Source: Steromphala cineraria (Eukaryota; Mollusca; Gastropoda; Trochida; Trochidae). Taken from it: 64,000 nucleotides of DNA. Each line of letters starts with the position of its first letter. The stretch's first letter is position 1. This document shows, piece by piece, positions 56,801-64,000 of this stretch. Below the pieces are notes generated by a model. The model saw nothing but the letters and a program-made list of their open reading frames with translations. It ran no database searches and was not told the origin of the DNA. Location: assembly GCA_916613615.1 (NCBI GenBank), contig OU744731.1, forward strand, positions 52,614,645-52,678,644. Reading direction: 5' to 3'. The position numbers were made by a program, and so were the translations under genes.

Positions 56801-59800
56801 GGATCACATATGTCAAATTTTGAAATCGATGTTATTACATCGGGAACCACTAACTGTTACTGAAAATAACAAGTTTAAGGTCAATCAGTACATTAGAGCG
56901 AAAATACGGCCGTTCAAAATCGGGATTTTGATCGAAAACAGGACAATGGGGCTCGAGTGGCGCGCGCAAATTCGCCAAACGTAATTTTGAAACCTTGCCA
57001 TAAGCTGACAGGAAGATATAATCGATTCGATAGTGTTTAATAGGTATTGTAACTAATAGGTAGATTAATTGGATGCATAATTTCAAATATTAAACGTATT
57101 TGAAAAGTTTTCTTGGTTTTTCCATAAAATGAAGCATTTTAGAGATATTATGCATAAAAGAATATATTTGCAAGTCCAGTGATGAGATATGAACTTCAAT
57201 CAGCATATTAGATATTTTGTAGCTTATCAAAACCAAATAAAATTTTAAGAAAGATACTCTGTGTCTCTTTAATGTCTTATATAATGGGATCGATTTCATT
57301 ATTTCCATACATTGGCAATTAGAAGTTATATATATTATTAGATGTTATATCTGGATAAGTATATATGAATTATTACTTCTTTGTGATATTTGTCCAACAA
57401 TTGGTTGTATTTTCTTGTCTTATCAACAATTGTTGTTGGTTCCGGGTTCAATCAGGGCTTGAGCAATTTATCTGATAATACATTTACTGAAACAGGACAA
57501 ATTAAAAACATTTATTATGAATATTCACTGTTATGTTCCAATAAGGTTGATTTTATTATCATATCATATATCTATTATTCAGATAACTTCATTGGCTACT
57601 CTGTTAAGTTAAGTTTTATTAACAATTTAAGTTTCCCCATAATTTGATACTTTGATGAAATCATAACTGTAAATACTAATAGTGCAATATTATGATGGTA
57701 TATAATGTGAAGTTTGGTTAAAACAGCCATTGCCATTTTATGTAAAAGATATGAGAGAACATTTGTTTGATGTTAAAACAGTGATTACATTTATATCTAC
57801 TTCAAAGAAATTTGCAAACATGAATTCTGATATTCTATCTTATATCTTCCAGTTTTATCATCCTAACAAATAAAAGTTCACATAACCACAAACATATTTC
57901 ACTATTTTCTTTGGAATATAGAAAGTCTGATTACAATATTGTATAGTGCGTTAAAGTTCGCTACTCAAATATGTTTAGTTTGGTAATGAAAGCCGTTTTT
58001 GAAAGCCACTTTTGATGGGCCGCTTAGACTTATCTGACAACAAACAAGTGAATGCATGACTGGTCACGCCCCCATTTTGTGACGTCATAAACAGAATCAG
58101 TCTCTTTATCTATACATCTATCGTAACAATACCACAGGAAAAAAAACTAATAATTATCGATTTTCAGAAAATGTTTTCCACTCAGTTAGATAAATCATTT
58201 GACGACGTAACACTTCTAAGCATTTGGTGTAAAAAAGATATCCACATCAATGGTAATTAAACAATTATTTAGCAGGTATTTCAGTTGAAATAATGATGCG
58301 TTACTCTGTATAGTCTGTTTATTACGTCACACCTGCGCAAGTTTTTTTGCCCCTAACCCTGGTGGGTTTTTCACAGCCGATAATTACGCTGTCTAAATGA
58401 AAGGCTAATTAAAGGTGTTTATTGGACAAATTAACAAAAATTAAGTCAAGCTTTTATTTTTTTGAAAAATCTTTGAACAAAATTAGAGACGTGGTAAGGT
58501 CGAGGTTAGTTGATGTTTAAGTAAACAAGTCTGTCTATAGAAACACATCATAGATGTAATTAAGTCTTGAAATATAACTTTCAAACCGAGTAAATAGATT
58601 AATAAATTGGCAGACGTTTCAATAACTTGAATATAAATTGGACATAAAGTGAAAAGAATAAAAGACATATATTTGTGGAAATGATATTTTTCTTTTGAAA
58701 ATATTGATAATGAGATAGAAATCGATGTCATTAAAACCAATGATATTCATTCCAAAAAAACAGTTTTCTGTTAAAGGCTTTGTAGGCTATCGTAAGATTG
58801 TTAACATTGTTTCAGGGACAAATCGGTAATTTGATCCAAACCACTGCACCCAGTGTTACTAAAAAATAACTCGCTCACCTCAAACCACAAACTATCAGAG
58901 TTTGGCACCAAAGAGCTCAACCACATCATTATGATGAAGGTATGATTATGATGATTTTGGAAAATGTGGCATGATAACCATTGCAAGTGCTTCCTACTTT
59001 TTTGAAATATAGGAACAAAAGAACATCTAAGTTCAGTTTTTGCCCTTACAAATAATTATTCATTCTAACGTTTCCTTGACTAACATGAAAAGTGGAAATT
59101 GCTTTAGTGTTCCAAGAAGAATTAATAAATAATATGCTATTTTTGAATAATTAGTATTCACATTTCCTGTTATTATGCATCATGAAAATGCCATAAATAT
59201 TTCTAAAACTAGAAATTGTTTCCTTAAAGAGAATAACACGTCAATACAACAATATTTCAGACAATGGTAAATTGGACCTTTGATCAATGTAATTGTAGAA
59301 TAATCATCTTGGTTTGATGTTATTTTGGATGTGAACGGAATGCTGGATGTCACGTGTGGTTCATTGATTGCGCTGTTCCTTGTGTAGTACTTCCTGTGCA
59401 AGACATCCATGCTGAGATGTGACTTGAATTCTCGTAGCTGTTACTACACGTGTATTCTTGACGATGTACAAGACATCTCATTTTCAGTTTTCAGATACTA
59501 CCTCAAAGGATGCTTTACACAAACAAATTGAATTTAACATTTTTCTCTGCAAGTTGTAAATTTGTAATATCCTTAAGTCATTGATGTGCTAATGATTATG
59601 TAGTATGGACCAGTGTATCAAATAAGACGCGTCCAACGTGTAACATGTTGGCCTTTATACTGGGAAGTTTTTGAGGTTTCTCGTTAATTTGGTCTGAAAA
59701 CTGACAAAATTGTACTTTTTGCATGGTTTGTTTTAAAATTTGATCCAACCAATAGAGTCACAATCAAAAAATTAAAAAACCTGATTTTTCAAATTTTATC

Positions 59801-60126
59801 AAGAATTTTTGCTGGAGAAGGCTTGTTGTCCATGTTAAAGGATTATTTGACATATTTCCGAACTTATTCATCATATTTTATTGTCAGAAGTTCAATAAAA
59901 CGTTTGTCCAGATACTCATGAAAGCATGTGTTACTGTACTTGGAATCTCAATCGTTATTTTCTGACAATAAATAACATTACTAATATTCTTTCAACCACA
60001 AAGAGGAGTCACCCAACCAGTGATAAACTTCAAACATTGTTGCTGAACCTTTGTGATAATGTTATCATACAAAATAACTTTGCCCTGAAAACCGTGAATG
60101 ATTAAACATTTTTTTATGTTTTTCAG
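56801..60126. other. AT-rich unique DNA
   Basis: No long frames. A short CpG patch at 56920-56990 and one at 58060-58090 (CCCCCATTTTGTGACGTCAT, which contains a CRE-like TGACGTCA) are the only contrasts. No gene is recognised. Confidence 0.4.
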
Positions 60127-60166
60127 ACCAAGAGAAATGTGCTGAATCGCGGGACAGTGATAATGG
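60127..60166 (+). other. Candidate 40-bp internal exon
   Basis: A T-rich tract ending in TTTTTCAG directly precedes 60127, and GTAAGT directly follows 60166, both close to splice consensus. Two of the three frames are open; the third-phase reading gives QEKCAESRDSDNG, a plausible extracellular-type peptide. No neighbouring exon is recognised within several kilobases, so it could be chance or part of a gene with long introns. Confidence 0.3.
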
Positions 60167-60411
60167 GTAAGTAGACAAGATATTTAAAACAATTTCAAAG
60201 CAAGTCTATTGTATTTTCATAATTATTGCGTAAACATTACCTCTAGACTGAGTTTGACAATAGTCTTGACGGCTGGAGAGATCATACTGAGAAAAAGAGA
60301 GAGAAAAAATAAAAATATTTTTAGTGGTGTGCATGTTGCTTCTACCCCTCAAAGCAAGTCTAATGTATTTTCATTACCTTGTCAACATTCAGTGAGTGAG
60401 TTGTTATGAAG

Positions 60412-60445
60412 GGCCGCTTGAGCAACATTTCAGCCATTACCAGTG
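60412..60445 (-). mobile_element. Second SINE family, short 3' fragment
   Basis: On the minus strand: CTGGTAATGGCTGAAATGTTGCTCAAGCGG, here seen as GGCTGAAATGTTGC and CTCAAGCGG. Too short to define ends. Confidence 0.4.
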
Positions 60446-61532
60446 GTGGACATTCACAGATACTAAAGACTTTTTAATTCTCTTCTAATGATCCTATTTT
60501 CATTTTTCAAGGTGTGTTAACTCCAAAAAAAGGATAATGTTATTAAAGATGTGTTAAACTTTATATGCAATTTTAGATAAGAATTTGCTCTGTGCAGTTA
60601 AATTGAACAATGGTTTTTTCACCTAGGGTAACAATGTTTTATTTCCATGCCATTCCAACAGAAAGTACAAACAGAACCTAACTAAGTCAATGTAGACTCT
60701 CAAATTGCATGCTCAGCAGAAATTCTGCTTGAACGAATGGTTCAGACAACTTATTATAGTTATTCCCAGTAACCTTATATGCCATGTTAGGTTATCTAAA
60801 AAGTGAAGTCAACATGCCTTGTCCAAATTGGTTTGACATTTGAGTTTTTCAACTCATCAGACAGTCAATTTGCCATGTCTAGGGTTATGCTTTGTTGATA
60901 TGAACTTTGGATTGCTTTCTATCATTTTTGTACAGAGACTATCAATTTGAAGACTAATGTTTGAGAATGACCAACTTTGTCAATGTGGGATCGACATGTC
61001 TGAGCTAGGTTTAGAAGCATTGAGTCGATTTGATTTGTGATAATATGAAAAAATAATAACTCAAAACTAAGTAATCAAAATCATTGAATATTAAAGAATG
61101 CCTTTACCATGGCATGACATTTCATAAGCTAACTGTTTTGACATTATAATTTTTGCTTCATTGTCACAATGATCTATGGGTAAAATATGTTTTTTTTATA
61201 AATCATATAAAAGCTTTCTTGATCCAAATGACTTTGAAAGTTGTAAGATCTAACGTGGACTTGTGCCATTGTCTGTATTTTAAAGTGCTGTTTCTAATGG
61301 TTATAATACTGTAAATTAACTCCTACAAAAGTAAAGATTTTACCAAGGACATAATTTATCTGATAAGTATCCTTTATGCTCCAACTACACAAAACTATGT
61401 ATCAGCTTTGTTAACCATTACTCAGATACCGATCGAGTTTCCTTTGGTCATTGGTGTGAGCACATCACTCTGATGTAATTTTGAGTGGGAATAATGCAAG
61501 GTAGGATGAGAAAAGCATGTAATGGAACCAGT

Positions 61533-62215
61533 GTATGAAATAATTTTTCGAGGTCACTAGCAAACAGGGCTAGTAACTTTAAATGTCACTAGCCCAAAGG
61601 AAAAGTTACTAGACCCATACAGATTTCAAACAACTAACAAAGGTTCTCATTTATTTTCTTATATCATAAAATTCAAGGGAGTAAGGTAAACCATTGAATT
61701 AACAATACATCAGGGATCTTGAAATGGCTATGGAGTCAAATAATACACAGCAAACACTTGTCAGTTTTACCACGAGAAAGACTATTGATTTGTGATTCGG
61801 AAAATATTAACTTTGTCAACATTTACGGAACTTCGTCACACACGTTTGTCGTTTGTATGTCAAAAGGTCAAATTTCAATGACGTGGCTCGATTTGCGGCA
61901 TGCAGCAGGGAGAAGTTTAAGTCTAGTCGAACTCAAGGCCTGAGTGACCAGAGTCAGGATCCATGAGATCAAAATCATTATCAGACCTAAGTCAGAATCA
62001 AAGACCCTGTCATTTTCATCAACTTTGTGCAAATTCTGGTCCCTCTCTTCAACTGAATCCTCAACGTAAAAATTTATAAAGGTGAATACAAGTTTTTTTC
62101 TGGACAAATACTTAAAATTTTACACTAGCAGGTCGGGCTACCGTCAATAATGTTTTACTAGCCCGTGGGAATTTTAACTAGTATCGGGCTAGCGGGCTAG
62201 TGGTTATTTCGAACG
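61533..62215. mobile_element. Element bounded by CTAGCCC words, about 680 bp
   Basis: TTTTTCGAGGTCACTAGC and CACTAGCCCAAAGG at the left are inverted as GGGCTAGTGGTTATTTCGAA at the right, with further CTAGCCC words at 62095-62195. The interior holds two opposing frames of 74-79 codons without recognisable content. Confidence 0.5.
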
Positions 62216-64000
62216 CTTGATGGAACCATAAGGTCCCGTCTGCTCCATTTAAATCAACACCATATCAGCCAGGTTTGCATTGGATTTAGAAATAAGAAAC
62301 TGTTTAGTGATGTTGTGAGGTCAAATCTTAAAGGGACCCGCCGTCCCCAACACAAATGGCCTTCGGCCCGTGCTGAGAAGCCCGCTCATTATTGAGCTGA
62401 GCTACGCTTTACCGCTGAGATGGGGAGAAGAGAGCGGTTTAGGGTTCGCTTTTCTTTAGGGGAATCCCCTCGTTAATCATGCGCGCTGATTGGTTAATAA
62501 TACTTTTGACATATATTGTATTGGGCGAGACTGTAATAAATAATATCTCTCTCTCTATATATATATATAACGTTTTAGTTTCGTAAGAGTATTTTAATTT
62601 TAATATCCAAACGAATGCGCTTGCCAAGACATTGTAAGTTTTCAAGTTTCGCTAATGACTGGAGTATTGACAAAGCGTCATGAAACTTACTCAGTGAAAC
62701 AATGCTAAGGATTTTCTAATTCTGATAAAAAAAAAATTTTAATTATGCTATTTTCATACAATCTCAATTGATGGCTGAATCACATGACAACGGTAAAGTG
62801 TTTTTAAAAGGAAATTGTATACAAACAGTATTGTCTGTATATCATGAACGCCTTCTAGCTTGTTTATTTAGAGTCCTCTTTGTTTAAATCACCACAAAAT
62901 GTTATATATCTGTTTATATCGGAGTGGTATAACCATTAAAAAAAACCGCTCCAAAAACAAGATAAGGAACATGTCATGGTTTATTTACAAAATATGTGTA
63001 TTTGGCTATTGTTTGTTTAATAATTTCAAATTAGGAAATAAACATGTATCAATTTAGTTAAATTTATAAAACACTTAATTTTATCAACAAATTGTGATAC
63101 AAATGTTTTTGAAAAGTTTGTTTAAAAAGTTATCAAATTGAAGAATAATTTCTGTCTAGTGTAAAATATGAAGATAATCAATCATTAAACAAACAAAAAT
63201 TCTAAAAAAATACCATTCAACTTCATTGGATAGTTTATACTAAGAAAGGACACGGGAATTTTCTATTAAGCTACGTATACTATTTGCTACAAATGATTGG
63301 CGAAACCTGCGTCTATACGGTAGTGAAGAGTAACAGTGTGGGTTAAATCATTTTTCAATTAATTTGGTTTCATCTAGCTGATGCCGTAGACAACTTCAAA
63401 ATGAGGCATACCAAATAATTAACATTTGAAAACCTACATGTAAACATTTAAACGGATCCCTTAGCTTTTGAATTTTCACAATTTCTTGTGTTTGTGTTCA
63501 GATTTATGAATCGTGAATAAGAGTGGATACTCAAATAAGCGTTGTACAGCCCGTTCGCCGATTGTTTGTGTTTATTGTTTTAAAAAAAAACAATGTTTAA
63601 ACCAATCACTTTATAAAAACGTTGCTGCTCATAATAACTGCCGAGACATCTAATAGATAGGAAAGGTAAGAGGTTTGGAAATTGAAATAATTTTGTCATC
63701 TATTCATTTTGTTTTGTGATTTTTCATGGTTAAATAACATCGTTTTGAATATGTGTGATACACTGAACAGCCTGAAATAACACTTGATATAACGGGGAAC
63801 TGTCATTTGATGTTGTGTATTATGGAGCTGGATGTAACAGATAACAGGTGTGAGACGTCAGTTTATTGACATCCAGTGACTCTAGTCATGTGTCGTAACA
63901 GGTCATATAACTGCCGGGTCACTGTTTGATGGCGCCATCCTGTCTGGTTGAGTGGACGATGGATACACATACAAGACATATACAAGACAATTGCCGCCAA
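62216..64000. other. Right edge: unique DNA with a GC-rich patch
   Basis: GC-rich sequence at 62330-62420 has GCGTAGCTCAGCTC on the minus strand, which could be a decayed tRNA-like A box. An inverted CCAAT motif lies near 62490. The last 250 bp become GC-richer (GGCGCCATCC near 63932), possibly the edge of a gene beyond the window. Confidence 0.3.

Overview
The window looks like AT-rich invertebrate nuclear DNA, most probably from a mollusc and perhaps a gastropod. The signs are long gene-poor intergenic stretches, one single-exon neuropeptide-type GPCR, tRNA-derived SINEs whose 3' ends resemble SINE tails that I recall being common in molluscs, and a great density of non-autonomous DNA transposons and short tandem duplications. 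No bacterial, organellar or viral gene set is visible. The taxonomic call rests on repeat style and on the GPCR, so it is an inference.

There is one confident protein-coding gene: a 353-residue seven-transmembrane receptor on the minus strand at 23097-24158. It is intact and FMRFamide-receptor-like in character, but has lost several class A signature residues. Its upstream side carries a 55-bp tandem array with nine CACGTG E-boxes (25047-25595). Its 3' side abuts a TIR element that ends 27 bp after the stop codon. The only other coding relic I recognise is a broken OTU-like cysteine-protease frame (5701-6316) inside nested transposons. A 40-bp splice-flanked segment at 60127-60166 may be an exon.

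Region by region. 0-4.3 kb: one SINE, local duplications and a tRNA-like segment. 4.3-7.2 kb: a three-level transposon nest with the OTU relic. 7.6-8 kb and 10.2-10.6 kb: two MITEs with TACCGTA ends. 11-17.8 kb: tandem duplications and SINEs. 18-20.7 kb: two TTAA-flanked MITEs and a 25-bp array. 21.5-23.1 kb: an 83-bp foldback element with a perfect 9-bp target duplication, a hairpin MITE and a nested TIR element. 23.1-25.6 kb: the GPCR and its upstream array. 26-36 kb: microsatellites, minisatellites, two more TTAA MITEs and a 326-bp tandem duplication. 36-40 kb: mostly unique DNA with GC-richer islands. 41-44.4 kb: a piggyBac-like element with another element nested inside it. 45.5-49.4 kb: minisatellites and SINEs. 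51.2-56.8 kb: a six-unit tandem array interrupted by five insertions, two of them nested in others. 56.8-64 kb: mostly unique AT-rich DNA.

The strongest structural themes are nested insertions whose order can be read from empty sites and target duplications, and several unrelated-looking MITEs that share TACCGTA ends but each repeat their own short internal motif ('word') many times. No gene cluster or operon-like system is present.
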